Counted from the stretch's first letter, positions 37,304 to 47,416 are shown. The stretch: DNA of 64,000 nt from Cognaticolwellia sediminilitoris (GCA_002104535.1 NBOG01000005.1:62001-126000), one strand, 5' to 3'. Translations and numbers: made by a program. Notes: generated by a model from the letters alone, not told the origin.

Positions 37304-38587
37304 ATGACAAACAATTCACAGCAATTATTTACCGAAGCCCAAAGCGTTATCCCTGGTGGCGTAAACTCACCAGTGCGTGCTTTTAATAGTGTTGGCGGCA
37401 CACCACTCTTTATTAAAAAAGCCCAAGGCGCGTATATTTTCGATGCCGATGATAAGCGTTATGTTGATTATGTTGGCTCTTGGGGACCGATGATTTTAGG
37501 TCACAATCACCCAGCAATATTAAACGCCGTTATTGAAACTGCTCAAAATGGACTAAGTTTTGGTGCGCCGACTGAGCTTGAAATCACTTTAGCTGAAAAA
37601 GTCCGTGAATTAGTACCTTCCATGGAAATGCTACGTATGGTCAGTTCTGGTACTGAAGCGACTATGAGCGCCATCAGACTAGCACGTGGTTTTACTGGCC
37701 GTGACAAAATCTTAAAATTTGAAGGTTGTTACCATGGTCATGCCGACTCACTATTAGTGAAAGCTGGCTCTGGCTTACTTACCATGGGTGTGCCTAGTTC
37801 ACCGGGTATCCCAGAAGATGTCGCTAAACACACATTAACGGTCAGCTTTAATAATCTAGAACAAGTCAAAGAAATATTCGCCCAATTTCCTGATGAAATT
37901 GCCTGTATTATTGTTGAGCCTGTTGCCGGTAACATGAACTGCATCCCGCCTGTTGAAGGTTTCTTGGAAGGCTTACGCGCAGTTTGTGATCAATACAATA
38001 GCGTGTTAATTTTTGATGAAGTAATGACTGGATTTCGTGTCGCACTAGGCGGAGCGCAAGCACATTACAATATCAAACCTGACCTGACCACTTTAGGTAA
38101 AGTTATCGGCGGCGGTATGCCTGTTGGCGCTTTTGGCGGCAAAAAAGAAATTATGGATTTCATTGCTCCTGTAGGCCCTGTTTATCAAGCAGGAACTTTA
38201 TCAGGCAACCCTATTGCTATGGCAGCAGGTTTAGCTGCACTTACCGAGCTCTCTGTTGGTAATAAGCATCAACAACTAAGCGATGCCACTGAGAAACTGG
38301 CAATGGGCTTTAAAGCAGCGGCTGAGCGTAATGGTGTATCGTTAGCGATTAATTATGTGGGTGCTATGTTTGGCTTCTTTTTCACAGAAGAAGAAAATAT
38401 CACAACTTACGCCCAGGCAACTGCCTGTGATGGCGATAAGTTCAAACGCTTCTTCCACTTGATGTTGGAGGAAGGCGTTTATCTAGCTCCTGCTGCATTT
38501 GAAGCCAGTTTTCTTTCAACAGCCCATGGCGATGAAGAAATTGAATTCACATTAGCAGCAGCTGATCGTTGTTTCGCACAATTATAA
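37304..38587 (+). CDS. hemL: Glutamate-1-semialdehyde 2,1-aminomutase
   Basis: A PLP enzyme of 427 residues that makes 5-aminolevulinate in the C5 haem pathway. The start [30 protein letters not shown], the cofactor-binding [10 protein letters not shown] and the PLP-Lys in [18 protein letters not shown] (Lys about 266) are diagnostic. It is followed by a strong terminator and is convergent with sspB. With hemJ nearby it makes a small haem-synthesis neighbourhood. Confidence 0.97.
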   Translation: MTNNSQQLFTEAQSVIPGGVNSPVRAFNSVGGTPLFIKKAQGAYIFDADDKRYVDYVGSWGPMILGHNHPAILNAVIETAQNGLSFGAPTELEITLAEKVRELVPSMEMLRMVSSGTEATMSAIRLARGFTGRDKILKFEGCYHGHADSLLVKAGSGLLTMGVPSSPGIPEDVAKHTLTVSFNNLEQVKEIFAQFPDEIACIIVEPVAGNMNCIPPVEGFLEGLRAVCDQYNSVLIFDEVMTGFRVALGGAQAHYNIKPDLTTLGKVIGGGMPVGAFGGKKEIMDFIAPVGPVYQAGTLSGNPIAMAAGLAALTELSVGNKHQQLSDATEKLAMGFKAAAERNGVSLAINYVGAMFGFFFTEEENITTYAQATACDGDKFKRFFHLMLEEGVYLAPAAFEASFLSTAHGDEEIEFTLAAADRCFAQL

Positions 38588-38617
38588 TCAGCTAGTATTA
38601 ACAGCGATTTAGCCAAT

Positions 38618-38648
38618 AAAAAAGGTAAGCATAATGCTTACCTTTTTT
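38618..38648. terminator. Bidirectional terminator between hemL and sspB
   Basis: AAAAAAGGTAAGCAT pairs with ATGCTTACCTTTTTT almost without a loop; A and T runs on both sides let it serve hemL (plus) and sspB (minus). Confidence 0.9.
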
Positions 38649-38683
38649 GATTTCTAGCCTTTAACTTAGCAATTAAGTTCAGC

Positions 38684-39175
38684 TTATTTCTTTACCACTG
38701 ATAGCGTTGGTTTTTTCGCTTTTGATGACGAAACTGGCTTCGCTTTATCTGCTGTTGAGTCGGCTGTTTTAAGATCTGCAGCTTTACTATCTACCGCTTT
38801 CACTGTCGACATTTTTACCGTCTCTTCTACTTCTGCTATAGACTCCGGTTCAGGGTGTTCTATCGCTAGCGATGTCCCCGCACCATTTTCTTTTGCATAA
38901 ATAGCCGCAACAGCGCCATAAGGGATACTCATTAGCTCAAGTTTACCGCCAAAACGGGCGCTAAGCTCAATGGTTGCATCACCCAGAGCAATACTGCCAA
39001 CTGCCGATGCAGAAACATTCAAAACAATTTGACCATCATTGACATAAGACATTGGCACCATAACACCATAAACATTAACATCAACCACGATGTAAGGTGT
39101 TAAGCCATTATCAGAAATCCAATCATAGAAAGCCTTAACAATATAAGGCTTACTCGATGTCATTTCACTGCTCAT
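38684..39175 (-). CDS. sspB: ClpXP protease specificity-enhancing factor SspB
   Basis: A 163-residue adaptor that brings ssrA-tagged proteins to ClpXP. The SspB core (SSKPYIVKAFYDWISDNGLTPY, then VPMSYVNDGQIVLNVS and ARFGGKLELMSIPYGAVAAIYAKENG) covers about residues 5-115, followed by a flexible Ser/Lys/Ala tail ending in KKPTLSVVKK, the short ClpX-binding peptide of the family. The ATG at 39175 is chosen over a TTG two codons earlier. It follows sspA by nine bases. Confidence 0.95.
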   Translation of the reverse strand: MSSEMTSSKPYIVKAFYDWISDNGLTPYIVVDVNVYGVMVPMSYVNDGQIVLNVSASAVGSIALGDATIELSARFGGKLELMSIPYGAVAAIYAKENGAGTSLAIEHPEPESIAEVEETVKMSTVKAVDSKAADLKTADSTADKAKPVSSSKAKKPTLSVVKK

Positions 39176-39184
39176 TGTCAAGTG

Positions 39185-39826
39185 CTAAACCGGTGAACCG
39201 AAACGCAATTCACGCTCAGACTCAGTTAAAGAAGCTTGGAAAGACTCACGTTCAAACACTTTTAACATATAAGACTTAAGCTCTTTCGAACCTTGACCGT
39301 CTAACTCAATACCCATAACAGGTAAACGCCACAATAACGGTGCTAAATAACAATCAACTAAGCTAAATTCTTCGCTCATAAAATAAGGCGCTTCATTTAG
39401 AATAGGCGCAACACTTAATAAGCTTTCTTTTAATTCTTGACGTGCTTTTGCTGCAGCATCAGCTGGTCCGTTATAGATAGTTTTAGCTAAGCTATACCAG
39501 TCTTGCTCGATACGGTGCATCATTAAACGACTACGGCCACGTGATACAGGATATACCGGCATCAATGGTGGATGAGGAAAGCGCTCGTCCAAATATTCAA
39601 TAATAATAGATGCTTCATAAAGTGCTAATTCACGATCAATTAACGTAGGCACAGTGCCATAAGGATTCAAATCAAGTAAATCCTCTGGTAAGTTGGCTAA
39701 GTCAACCAAATGGATGTCAACACCGACACCCTTCTCTGCCAACACGATGCGGGTTTGATGACTATACATATCATCTGCATGCGAATATAAAGTCATAACA
39801 GAGCGTTTGTTTGCGGCTATGGCCAT
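39185..39826 (-). CDS. sspA: Stringent starvation protein A
   Basis: A glutathione S-transferase-fold protein of 213 residues that binds RNA polymerase in E. coli and affects stress and acid-survival genes. MTLYSHADDMYSHQTRIVLAEKG, NPYGTVPTLIDRELALYES-like block and SRLMMHRIEQDWY are typical of SspA. It forms an operon with sspB, and a GC-rich terminator separates it from petC. An internal ATG at residue 11 is an alternative start. Confidence 0.96.
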   Translation of the reverse strand: MAIAANKRSVMTLYSHADDMYSHQTRIVLAEKGVGVDIHLVDLANLPEDLLDLNPYGTVPTLIDRELALYEASIIIEYLDERFPHPPLMPVYPVSRGRSRLMMHRIEQDWYSLAKTIYNGPADAAAKARQELKESLLSVAPILNEAPYFMSEEFSLVDCYLAPLLWRLPVMGIELDGQGSKELKSYMLKVFERESFQASLTESERELRFGSPV

Positions 39827-39864
39827 AATGCCTCCAAAAAATCTTAATAAAAAAAACTAACAAA

Positions 39865-39880
39865 GGGGGCCAAAGCCCCC
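39865..39880 (-). terminator. petC terminator
   Basis: GGGGGC and GCCCCC form a strong short hairpin with a four-base loop, followed on the minus strand by a T-rich stretch with a run of eight T. It lies between petC and sspA. Confidence 0.8.
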
Positions 39881-39922
39881 AGTAATATCTAACTTGTACA
39901 CTGTTTCATGAAACACATGTAA

Positions 39923-40621
39923 TTAGTGCACATCTCTCCAGTATTCTTTTTTCAATAAGTATGAAAAGAATAACAAGATAAATAAGAAACCAATCACCCA
40001 ATAACCCATGCTTTGACGCTCAAGTTTATTTGGCTCACCGGTATATTCCAAAAAGTTGGTTATATCACGTGCAAATTCATCATACTCTTCCGCAGTCATT
40101 GAACCACCAGTTGCCTCAGAAAGGTTACCGTGTTCATCCATGGTGCGAACGCCTTGAAGGTTTTGCAATACGTGTGGCATACCTACATCAGGAAAGACCT
40201 TATTGTTTACACCAAATGGACGACTTTCATCAACATAGAAAGAGCGTAAATAAGTGTAAATGTAATCTGGACTCCTAAAGCGTGCTTCCAATGTTAAATC
40301 AGGGGGTGTACTACCAAACCATTTCGCCGCTTCTTTAGCTGGCATGGTATTAGTAATATGATCACCCACTTTTTCACCGGTATACATGTAATTTGCTAAA
40401 CCATCAGCATCTGAAATGCCTAAATCAGCAAAGGTACGATTATAGCGTTGATACTTTAATTCGTGACAAGCTAAACAGTTGTTAATGTAAGCTTCAAAGC
40501 CGCGTTTTAAAGACTCTTTATCGCTTAAGTCGTTATTGGCTTTATCTAAGTCCATGCTAGGGCCAGCAGCGATCGCTAGCATTGGTAACGCAGTTAAGAC
40601 TGCTATAATAAATTTTTTCAT
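39923..40621 (-). CDS. petC: Ubiquinol-cytochrome c reductase cytochrome c1
   Basis: A 232-residue c-type cytochrome of the bc1 complex. A signal peptide (about 1-19) is followed by a haem site CLACHELKY, the axial-ligand region with Met (DVGMPHVLQNL) and a C-terminal membrane helix (YWVIGFLFILLFFSYLLKKEYW). It passes electrons from the Rieske protein to soluble cytochrome c in the periplasm. It starts in the TAATG overlap with petB. Confidence 0.96.
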   Translation of the reverse strand: MKKFIIAVLTALPMLAIAAGPSMDLDKANNDLSDKESLKRGFEAYINNCLACHELKYQRYNRTFADLGISDADGLANYMYTGEKVGDHITNTMPAKEAAKWFGSTPPDLTLEARFRSPDYIYTYLRSFYVDESRPFGVNNKVFPDVGMPHVLQNLQGVRTMDEHGNLSEATGGSMTAEEYDEFARDITNFLEYTGEPNKLERQSMGYWVIGFLFILLFFSYLLKKEYWRDVH

Positions 40622-41886
40622 TATCCTGTCACCCTCTCTGGTACTGGCTTAGTTTTTTCATTTTTACTGTAAATCCATATAGCAACGAAAAAGCCAAAGT
40701 AACCGAAGGTCGCAATGGTACCAATCATGTTATTTAATGGAGTCGCAGGTAAAGTACCTAAAATACCTAAAATAATAAAACAAATAGCAAATTGGATAAG
40801 GTTAACTGTGTGTGCAGTACAACGGTAGCGAAGAGACTTCACAACACCACGGTCACACCAAGGCAACATGAACAATGCGATAATCGCACCAAACATACCT
40901 ACAGCACCTAATAACTTATCAGGAATAATTCTTAAAATTGTGTAGAAAGGACCAAAGTACCATACAGGAGCAATATGCTCAGGCGTTTTCAGGCCATTTG
41001 CAGGTTCAAAGTTCGGCGCCTCAATAAAGTAACCACCACCTTCAGGTGCGAAAAACATCACGGCACAAAATACAATCAAGAAGATCACCACGGCAACTAA
41101 ATCTTTAACGGTATAGTATGGGTGGAAAGGTATCGCATCTACAATGTCGTATTTTTTAGTGTACTGCTCATGGAAAGTAAATTTACTTTGCTCTTCAGGA
41201 GGAACACTGCCTTTAGGCTTTTTAATGTTTGTGCCATCAGGGTTATTTGAACCCACTTCATGTAGCGCTAAAATGTGCAAGAATACCAACACAACCAATA
41301 CTAATGGTAAAGCGATAACATGCAGGGCAAAGAATCGATTTAAGGTTGCACCGGATATGACATAATCACCACGTATCCATAACGTTAAATCATCGCCAAT
41401 TACAGGGATTGCACCGAAGATAGAGATAATAACTTGTGCGCCCCAGTACGACATATTACCCCAAGGTAATAAGTAGCCCATGAAAGCTTCAGCCATTAAC
41501 ACTAAGAAGATAAGCATACCGAATAACCACAATAGTTCACGAGGCTTTTGGTAAGAACCGTACATCATGCCACGGAACATATGCATATAAACCACAACGA
41601 AGAAAGCTGATGCACCTGTTGAATGCATATAACGCAATAACCAACCGTAGTCGACGTCACGCATAATATATTCTACAGAAGCAAACGCACCGTCACCCGA
41701 TGGTTCGTAATTCATAGTTAGCCATACACCAGTCAACAATTGGTTGACTAAAACTACACTCGCTAAAATACCGAAAACATACCAAAAGTTGAAGTTTTTT
41801 GGTGCCGGATATTGCGCAGCATGTTTGTTCATAGCGTCCATTAAAGGTAGACGCTGTTCGATCCAAGCCATTAAGTTAGAAAACAT
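40621..41886 (-). CDS. petB: Ubiquinol-cytochrome c reductase cytochrome b
   Basis: A 421-residue integral membrane protein of the bc1 complex. The haem ligands occur in HSTGASAFFVVVYMHMFRGM and in HVIALPLVLVVLVFLHILALH; the Qo motif appears as PVWYFGPFYTILR (a PEW variant). Length and helices fit the full-length bacterial cytochrome b. Both ends overlap neighbours by one base (TAATG), giving strict translational coupling petA-petB-petC. Confidence 0.96.
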   Translation of the reverse strand: MFSNLMAWIEQRLPLMDAMNKHAAQYPAPKNFNFWYVFGILASVVLVNQLLTGVWLTMNYEPSGDGAFASVEYIMRDVDYGWLLRYMHSTGASAFFVVVYMHMFRGMMYGSYQKPRELLWLFGMLIFLVLMAEAFMGYLLPWGNMSYWGAQVIISIFGAIPVIGDDLTLWIRGDYVISGATLNRFFALHVIALPLVLVVLVFLHILALHEVGSNNPDGTNIKKPKGSVPPEEQSKFTFHEQYTKKYDIVDAIPFHPYYTVKDLVAVVIFLIVFCAVMFFAPEGGGYFIEAPNFEPANGLKTPEHIAPVWYFGPFYTILRIIPDKLLGAVGMFGAIIALFMLPWCDRGVVKSLRYRCTAHTVNLIQFAICFIILGILGTLPATPLNNMIGTIATFGYFGFFVAIWIYSKNEKTKPVPERVTG

Positions 41887-42476
41887 TATGCTTCTCCTCC
41901 GGCCACACCAATGAGCAATGTGTTATCGTTAGGGAATGAATGCTCAGGTACCATCAAGTTAGTTGGTGCCGGTACGCTTTGAAAAACACGACCCGCCATA
42001 TCAAATTTAGAACCATGACAAGGACAGAAGAAGCCGTCTTTAACACCATCAACATGCTGATCAAAATCACCTTTATGATGTGTAGGAGCACAACCTAAGT
42101 GTGTACAAACACCTAGTGCAACCAAAAATTCTGGTTTAATTGAACGATATGCATTCGTTGCATAAACTGGTTGCTGTGGAACTTCTGATTCAGGATCTTT
42201 CAGTTGGCCGTCATGCTTACTTAAGCTAGAAAGAATCTCTTCTGTTCTACGTACAACATATACTGGCTTACCGCGCCATTCGGCACGAATTAATTGACCA
42301 GGCTCTAATTTGCTTACATTGACTTCAACCGGTGCACCGGCAGCTTTCGCTCGCGCACTTGGGTTCCAAGAACCAATGAAAGGCACAGCCACACCGACAA
42401 CACCTACACCACCAACTACCGAAGTAGCTGCAGTTAGAAAGCGTCGACGGCCGTTGTTAACGGGCTCATTGCTCAT
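41886..42476 (-). CDS. petA: Ubiquinol-cytochrome c reductase Rieske iron-sulfur subunit
   Basis: A 196-residue Rieske protein. The N-terminus has a twin-arginine type signal anchor (NNGRRRFLTAATSVVGG). The 2Fe-2S ligands are in CTHLGC and CPCHGS, with a short insert between them. It accepts electrons from ubiquinol in the Qo site and passes them to cytochrome c1. GGAGAG lies upstream of the ATG. First gene of petABC. Confidence 0.96.
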   Translation of the reverse strand: MSNEPVNNGRRRFLTAATSVVGGVGVVGVAVPFIGSWNPSARAKAAGAPVEVNVSKLEPGQLIRAEWRGKPVYVVRRTEEILSSLSKHDGQLKDPESEVPQQPVYATNAYRSIKPEFLVALGVCTHLGCAPTHHKGDFDQHVDGVKDGFFCPCHGSKFDMAGRVFQSVPAPTNLMVPEHSFPNDNTLLIGVAGGEA

Positions 42477-42822
42477 TCAAACTCTCCAATTATTATCTAG
42501 CTAAAACAACAACACATGACTAAGAAAAGCACCTAGTTAATGCGCAGATTGCTGATCGACTAAATCAACGATAAAAAAATTGCTTTGATAATAAAGAAAA
42601 CCCTTGTTTTTTACAAGGCAATTAACCTTTTCATCAAAGGTTTATGTAAATAATCTGCAATTATCAATCGCTCTGATAGCAATCTTACCAAGCGAATGAA
42701 GTTATTCATCAGATAGTCTACTGTACTAGTAGTTAATTTATAGCTCAAAACCATGTTCAGCAACAAATTTTGGACATAAAAAAACCGGCAGAAGCCGGTT
42801 TTTGAAATCGTAAACGTAAATA
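42477..42822. other. rpsI-petA intergenic region
   Basis: It contains the rpsI terminator (42780-42803) and two further perfect hairpins on the way to petA: AACCTTT/AAAGGTT at 42624-42642 and CCTTGT/ACAAGG at 42602-42618. The second is followed on the minus strand by a T-rich stretch like another terminator. No gene seen; the petA promoter must lie below 42600 but I could not choose one. Confidence 0.45.
42780..42803 (-). terminator. rplM-rpsI terminator
   Basis: AAAAACCGGC pairs with GCCGGTTTTT with a four-base loop; T run on the minus strand, 20 bases after the rpsI stop. Confidence 0.9.
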
Positions 42823-43215
42823 TTAACGTTTTGAAAATTGTGGCTTTTTACGAGCCTTATGTAAACCAACTTTCTTACGTTCAACTTTACGAGCATCACG
42901 AGTAACGAAACCAGCATTACGTAGAGAACCACGTAAAGTTTCGTCAAACTCCATTAATGCACGAGTAATACCGTGACGGATTGCGCCAGCTTGACCAGAA
43001 ATACCACCACCAGTAACAGTGATGTTAAAGTCAAACTTTTCTAACATTTCAACTAACTCAAGTGGTTGACGAACAACCATACGAGCCGTCTCACGACCGA
43101 AATATACAGAAATGTCACGTTTGTTAATTGTGATAGCACCGTTACCAGCTTTCATGAACACACGAGCAGTTGAGCTCTTGCGACGACCAGTACCGTAATA
43201 TTGATTATCAGCCAT
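42823..43215 (-). CDS. rpsI: 30S ribosomal protein S9
   Basis: 130 residues. [19 protein letters not shown] at the start, the [19 protein letters not shown] core and the basic end [17 protein letters not shown], which reaches the P-site tRNA in the ribosome, are diagnostic. It follows rplM by three bases and ends before a terminator. Confidence 0.98.
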   Translation of the reverse strand: MADNQYYGTGRRKSSTARVFMKAGNGAITINKRDISVYFGRETARMVVRQPLELVEMLEKFDFNITVTGGGISGQAGAIRHGITRALMEFDETLRGSLRNAGFVTRDARKVERKKVGLHKARKKPQFSKR

Positions 43216-43218
43216 TGC

Positions 43219-43647
43219 TTACAGCTCCAAAAGTTGTGGTTGTTGTGCAGTATGTTTATGTTCAGTACCCGCGTAAACTTTAAGTTTACGGAACATTTCA
43301 CGACCTAAAGGACCTTTAGGTAACATACCCTTAACTGCGAATTCAATAACGCGCTCTGGAGCTTTTTCGATTAGCTTTTCAAAGCTAATTTGCTTAAGAC
43401 CACCAACAAATTCTGTATGCGAGTAGTAAATTTTACCTTTCGCTTTATTACCAGTTACTCGTACTTTCTCAGCATTGATAACAACGATGTAATCGCCAGT
43501 ATCTACATGAGGAGTATATTCTGCTTTATGCTTACCACGTAAACGGCTTGCAATTTCAGTAGCGATACGACCTAAAGTTTTATCTTCGGCGTCCACTAAG
43601 AACCATTCGCGTTGTACGCTCTCTGGTTTAGCTACAAAAGTTTTCAT
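43219..43647 (-). CDS. rplM: 50S ribosomal protein L13
   Basis: 142 residues, the standard length. [20 protein letters not shown], the [18 protein letters not shown] block and [19 protein letters not shown] identify L13. The ATG at 43647 fits the family; a start four codons earlier would add an untypical MGFL. It leads the rplM-rpsI operon, with a promoter about 150 bases upstream and a long leader. Confidence 0.98.
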   Translation of the reverse strand: MKTFVAKPESVQREWFLVDAEDKTLGRIATEIASRLRGKHKAEYTPHVDTGDYIVVINAEKVRVTGNKAKGKIYYSHTEFVGGLKQISFEKLIEKAPERVIEFAVKGMLPKGPLGREMFRKLKVYAGTEHKHTAQQPQLLEL

Positions 43648-44018
43648 TAAAAAACCCAATTATATAAATGTTACTTAAATAATAACCTAAGAAAACCTTA
43701 AGTTATCCGTTAAAGACTACGCTATTGCCCCTTCGAGCATCGAGTCCGTTGCCAGTCCTCTGGAAAAAGAACAAGCTTTGTAACGTAGGGAGCGCGGATT
43801 ATACAGAAGAATTATAAAAAGATCACGCCTATTTTTTAATCTTTTTACTGATTGAAAAGGTATAACTAAAATCTACGGAAAGTAAACTTAGGGTAATGTT
43901 GAGAATGCATTCAGAGCAGGACTCTAGTATGTGACCTGCTCTTATTGTTCGTAGCTAATACACTCAATAGTTGATTAATGCCGCCGAACAAGTTTTCCTA
44001 ATAATTTAGCTCTCGGCT
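43648..44018. other. rplM upstream region with leader and zapE downstream hairpin
   Basis: About 150 bases of transcribed leader precede rplM on the minus strand; L13 is known to autoregulate through its leader in E. coli, but I could not match a motif. Between the rplM promoter and zapE there is an 8-bp stem AGAGCAGG/CCTGCTCT (43913-43942) without a T run, perhaps a weak zapE terminator. Confidence 0.35.
43798..43826 (-). promoter_or_regulatory. Candidate rplM-rpsI promoter
   Basis: Minus strand consensus TATAAT (43798-43803) with a weak -35 (GTGATC, 43821-43826) at 17 bases, then the GC-rich stretch CCGCGCTCCC just downstream, a discriminator typical of growth-regulated ribosomal promoters. 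Confidence 0.6.
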
Positions 44019-45134
44019 TTATGGCAAATGCTCACTGGCTAAATAATCGTGAGATTGCATCTCTTGTAATCGACTTAAACAACGCTTGAACTCGAAACTT
44101 AATCGGCCATCAGTATATAGCTGCTCTAGGTCAACTTCGGCTGACATAATTAATTTTACATGGCGTTCATAAAACTCATCGACTAAAGCAATAAATCGTC
44201 GGGTACTGTCATCGTTTTCTGCGCCCATTTGCGTAACATTGGCCAATAATACCGTATGATATAGACGGCTTAATTCCATATAGTCACGTTGACTTCGAGC
44301 GGTCTCACATAAGGTAGCAAATTCAAAATGCACCACACCTTCAGATTCTTGTATTGTGGTTAAAGGCCGATTATTAATTTCAATTATTTTGTCTTTTTGT
44401 CCCACTTCAGTCGATAACTGCTGAAAGTAGTGCATTAAGTTTTCATCTGCCTGCTTGTCTAAAGGAAAATGATATATTTCAGCTTGCTCTAGGGTTCGCA
44501 AGCGATAATCAATGCCACTATCAACATTGACAGTATCACAACATTCGTTGATCAATTTTATCGCAGGCAAGAAACGCTCACGTTGCAAACCATTACGATA
44601 TAACTCATCAGGAATAATATTTGATGTCGCAACCAGCGTAACATTATGAGCAAATAGCTCTTCAAACAATGTGCCTAAGATCATGGCATCGGTAATATCT
44701 GAAACAAAAAACTCATCAAAACAAATAATGCGCGTTTCATCAGCAAAACGTTTCGCAATAATTTTTAGCGGGTCTGATTGCCCTTGCAAAGTTTTTAACT
44801 CTTCATGCACACGGTGCATAAAACGATGAAAATGCACACGCATTTTATTATTAAACGGCAAACAATCATAAAATGTATCAACGAGGTAGGTTTTTCCACG
44901 GCCAACACCACCCCAAAAATAGAGCCCTTTGATTGGCGTTACATCAGGTTTTGACATCACCCGCTTCCAACGGTTTAGCACTTTTTTAAAACTTGAAACC
45001 GCTAAAGGTTGAATGAGAAGATCGTCATATAAGCGCTGTAAGTTTTTCACAGCATTTTCTTGTGCCGCATCAAAGTGAAAATCATCGCGAGTTAAATCTT
45101 GCGTATATTTTTCCATTGGAGATAATTTAATCAT
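44019..45134 (-). CDS. zapE: Cell division protein ZapE (AFG1-like ATPase)
   Basis: A 371-residue AAA-type ATPase. Walker A GGVGRGKTY and Walker B IICFDEFFVSD, preceded by KGLYFWGG, are the AFG1/ZapE signature, and the region RFIALVDEFYERHVKL follows near the C-terminus. In E. coli ZapE associates with the Z-ring during late division. The start is either the ATG at 45134 or the one six codons later (MEKYTQDL). It is divergent from zapG, a conserved arrangement. Confidence 0.93.
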   Translation of the reverse strand: MIKLSPMEKYTQDLTRDDFHFDAAQENAVKNLQRLYDDLLIQPLAVSSFKKVLNRWKRVMSKPDVTPIKGLYFWGGVGRGKTYLVDTFYDCLPFNNKMRVHFHRFMHRVHEELKTLQGQSDPLKIIAKRFADETRIICFDEFFVSDITDAMILGTLFEELFAHNVTLVATSNIIPDELYRNGLQRERFLPAIKLINECCDTVNVDSGIDYRLRTLEQAEIYHFPLDKQADENLMHYFQQLSTEVGQKDKIIEINNRPLTTIQESEGVVHFEFATLCETARSQRDYMELSRLYHTVLLANVTQMGAENDDSTRRFIALVDEFYERHVKLIMSAEVDLEQLYTDGRLSFEFKRCLSRLQEMQSHDYLASEHLP

Positions 45135-45310
45135 TTAACAACCGTTTTGTGAGTACTTGTTATATTTTATTGCAAGGTTTATTCAAACTACGCTTGAAAT
45201 ATATATTTTCGTAAATATATTCATTAGGAAACTAGCGTGAAGCACGTTATATTTAATTAGAGAGCTATTTTCTCTAATTTTTCCCATGAATACAATGAAG
45301 GTAAAGAAAT

Positions 45311-45775
45311 ATGAATGTTGTTTTAGGACTAGGGCTATTTATTGTCGGCGCTATTATCGGTTTTTTCGCTAACAGAACGCTTTTTTCATCAGCACAAGAA
45401 ACTCAGAAACTCGCCGCTAAAGCGAGTCAAAGCGAATCAGAATTGGCGCAATATAAACTTGATGTTGCAGATCACCTTGAAAATTCAGCGAAATTACTTG
45501 AACAAATGAACACAACTTGCCAAATAGCCATGGCACAAATGGCAGAAAGCACGCAGTTGCTGCAACAAGTAACACCAGAAAATATTGAAAGCATGCCTTT
45601 TTTCTCGAAAGAAACACAAGAGCAATTAGCGCAAACTGTAAACTTAAGACACAACAAAAATTTACGTAAAAATAACGAGCCTTCATCTGAGCCACCACTA
45701 GATTATTCCGGCGCACCGAGTGGTTTGTTTGATGATAAGAAACATAGTGTTACAAATGCCGGAGCCAATGGTTAG
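45311..45775 (+). CDS. zapG: ZapG/YhcB (DUF1043) inner-membrane protein
   Basis: A 154-residue protein with an N-terminal membrane helix (about 2-20, VVLGLGLFIVGAIIGFFANR), then a coiled coil (about 30-85) and a flexible C-terminus. This is the DUF1043 (YhcB) family, now called ZapG or LapD-like in some genomes, linked to cell division and envelope growth in E. coli. It sits between zapE and degQ as in other gammaproteobacteria. GAAGG nine bases upstream supports the start. Confidence 0.88.
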   Translation: MNVVLGLGLFIVGAIIGFFANRTLFSSAQETQKLAAKASQSESELAQYKLDVADHLENSAKLLEQMNTTCQIAMAQMAESTQLLQQVTPENIESMPFFSKETQEQLAQTVNLRHNKNLRKNNEPSSEPPLDYSGAPSGLFDDKKHSVTNAGANG

Positions 45776-45889
45776 GAACTAATTTTTGTATTCCATGTCT
45801 TTAATTGGGTGATAACAACAGGATTAATGGATAAAGCTCGATATTAATCCTGATGCTATTAAATATTTTAATTAGGAGTTTTCTGTTAT

Positions 45890-47245
45890 ATGAAAAATTT
45901 ATCAGTTTTAATTAATACCGTATTACTTACCAGCGCTATTGGCTTGGCAAGTCTCCCAGCTCAAGCATCATTACCGCAATCGGTAAATGGTCAAGTCATG
46001 CCAAGCTTAGCCCCAATGTTAGAAAAAGTAACACCGGGTGTTGTGCTAATTTCTGTCCGAGGTACTCACGAAGTCAATCAACGTGTACCAGAAGCCTTCA
46101 AATTTTTCTTCGGAAATCCTCGCCAAGGTCAACAACAAGAACGTGAATTTCGTGGTTTAGGCTCAGGTGTTATCCTCGACGCTGATAAAGGCTACATAGT
46201 TACCAACAGCCACGTTATTAATGACGCAGACGAAATTCAAATCACTTTAAAAGACGGCCGTCAACTTGACGCTAAGAAAATTGGCGGTGACGAAGCCAGC
46301 GATATTGCGTTATTACAAATTGATGCAGATGATCTTGTTGAAGTAAAAATGGCTGATTCTGACACTTTACGTGTCGGTGACTTTGCTGTCGCTATTGGTA
46401 GTCCATTTGGTTTAGGTCAAACGGTAACCTCGGGTATTGTCAGTGCCTTGGGTCGCAGTGGTCTTAACATTGAAAACTATGAAGACTTTATTCAAACCGA
46501 TGCGGCGATTAACAGCGGCAACTCAGGTGGCGCATTAATCAACTTACGCGGTGAACTTATTGGCATCAACACGGCTATTTTAGGGCCTAATGGCGGTAAT
46601 GTAGGTATTGGCTTTGCCATTCCAAGTAACATGGTTAAGAACTTGGTAAATCAAATTATTGAGTTTGGTGAAGTGCGCCGTGGTGTCTTAGGTGTCGCTG
46701 GTAGAAGCGTGACGAGTGAAATTGCTAAAGCCATGGAACTTGATATCAATCAAGGTGCCTTTGTTGAGCAAGTGACTAAAGACTCTGCCGCAGATGAAGC
46801 GGGTATTCGTGCCGGTGACGTTATCACTGAAGTTAATGGCAAAACCATTAAAACCTTCAATGAACTGCGCGGTAAAATTGGCTCAATTGGTGCGGGTAAA
46901 ACCGTAAAAATCACCGTAATTCGTAAAGACGGTAAAGAGAAAGAGTATAAAGTTACCTTAAAGAAATCTGAAAACGCCAATGTAGAAGCGGCCAGCCTTC
47001 ATCGTATGCTTGATGGTGCTACGTTAGAAAACAATGACCAAGGTAACGGCATTATCGTTGCTGAGGTGGCAGAAAATAGCCCTGCGGCCTCAATTGGTTT
47101 ACGTAAAGGCGATGTTATCAACGGCATCAACCGTCAACGCATTAACAACCTTGGCGAATTGCGTAATTACTTAAGTGATCGCAAAGGTGTATTTGCCTTA
47201 AATATTTTACGTAACAACTCATCATTATTCTTGATGATCCGTTAA
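45890..47245 (+). CDS. degQ: Periplasmic serine endoprotease DegQ (Do family)
   Basis: A 451-residue HtrA-type protease/chaperone. A signal peptide ends near PAQA (residue 26). The catalytic triad lies in NSHVIND (His near 108), SDIALLQID (Asp) and NSGNSGGAL (Ser near 212). Two PDZ domains follow (about 255-350 and 365-450). It degrades or refolds misfolded periplasmic proteins. It is followed by a terminator and then degS, the usual tandem pair. Confidence 0.95.
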   Translation: MKNLSVLINTVLLTSAIGLASLPAQASLPQSVNGQVMPSLAPMLEKVTPGVVLISVRGTHEVNQRVPEAFKFFFGNPRQGQQQEREFRGLGSGVILDADKGYIVTNSHVINDADEIQITLKDGRQLDAKKIGGDEASDIALLQIDADDLVEVKMADSDTLRVGDFAVAIGSPFGLGQTVTSGIVSALGRSGLNIENYEDFIQTDAAINSGNSGGALINLRGELIGINTAILGPNGGNVGIGFAIPSNMVKNLVNQIIEFGEVRRGVLGVAGRSVTSEIAKAMELDINQGAFVEQVTKDSAADEAGIRAGDVITEVNGKTIKTFNELRGKIGSIGAGKTVKITVIRKDGKEKEYKVTLKKSENANVEAASLHRMLDGATLENNDQGNGIIVAEVAENSPAASIGLRKGDVINGINRQRINNLGELRNYLSDRKGVFALNILRNNSSLFLMIR

Positions 47246-47294
47246 TACAATCTAGATAAAGTAGGTTATCGCTTTTGATACCCTACCTGAGCCC

Positions 47295-47324
47295 AAAAAG
47301 CCTGTCACATTGACGGGCTTTTTT
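47295..47324 (+). terminator. degQ terminator
   Basis: AAAAGCCTGTCA pairs with TGACGGGCTTTT (one G-T pair) with a three-base loop and a T run, about 50 bases after the degQ stop. Confidence 0.88.
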
Positions 47325-47416
47325 ATCTCAATTCCCTCCCTCATAACAACAAAACTTTTTCACAACGCAGGGTTTATGTTAATCTAGAAAAAATCACACT
47401 AATAAAAATAATCCTG

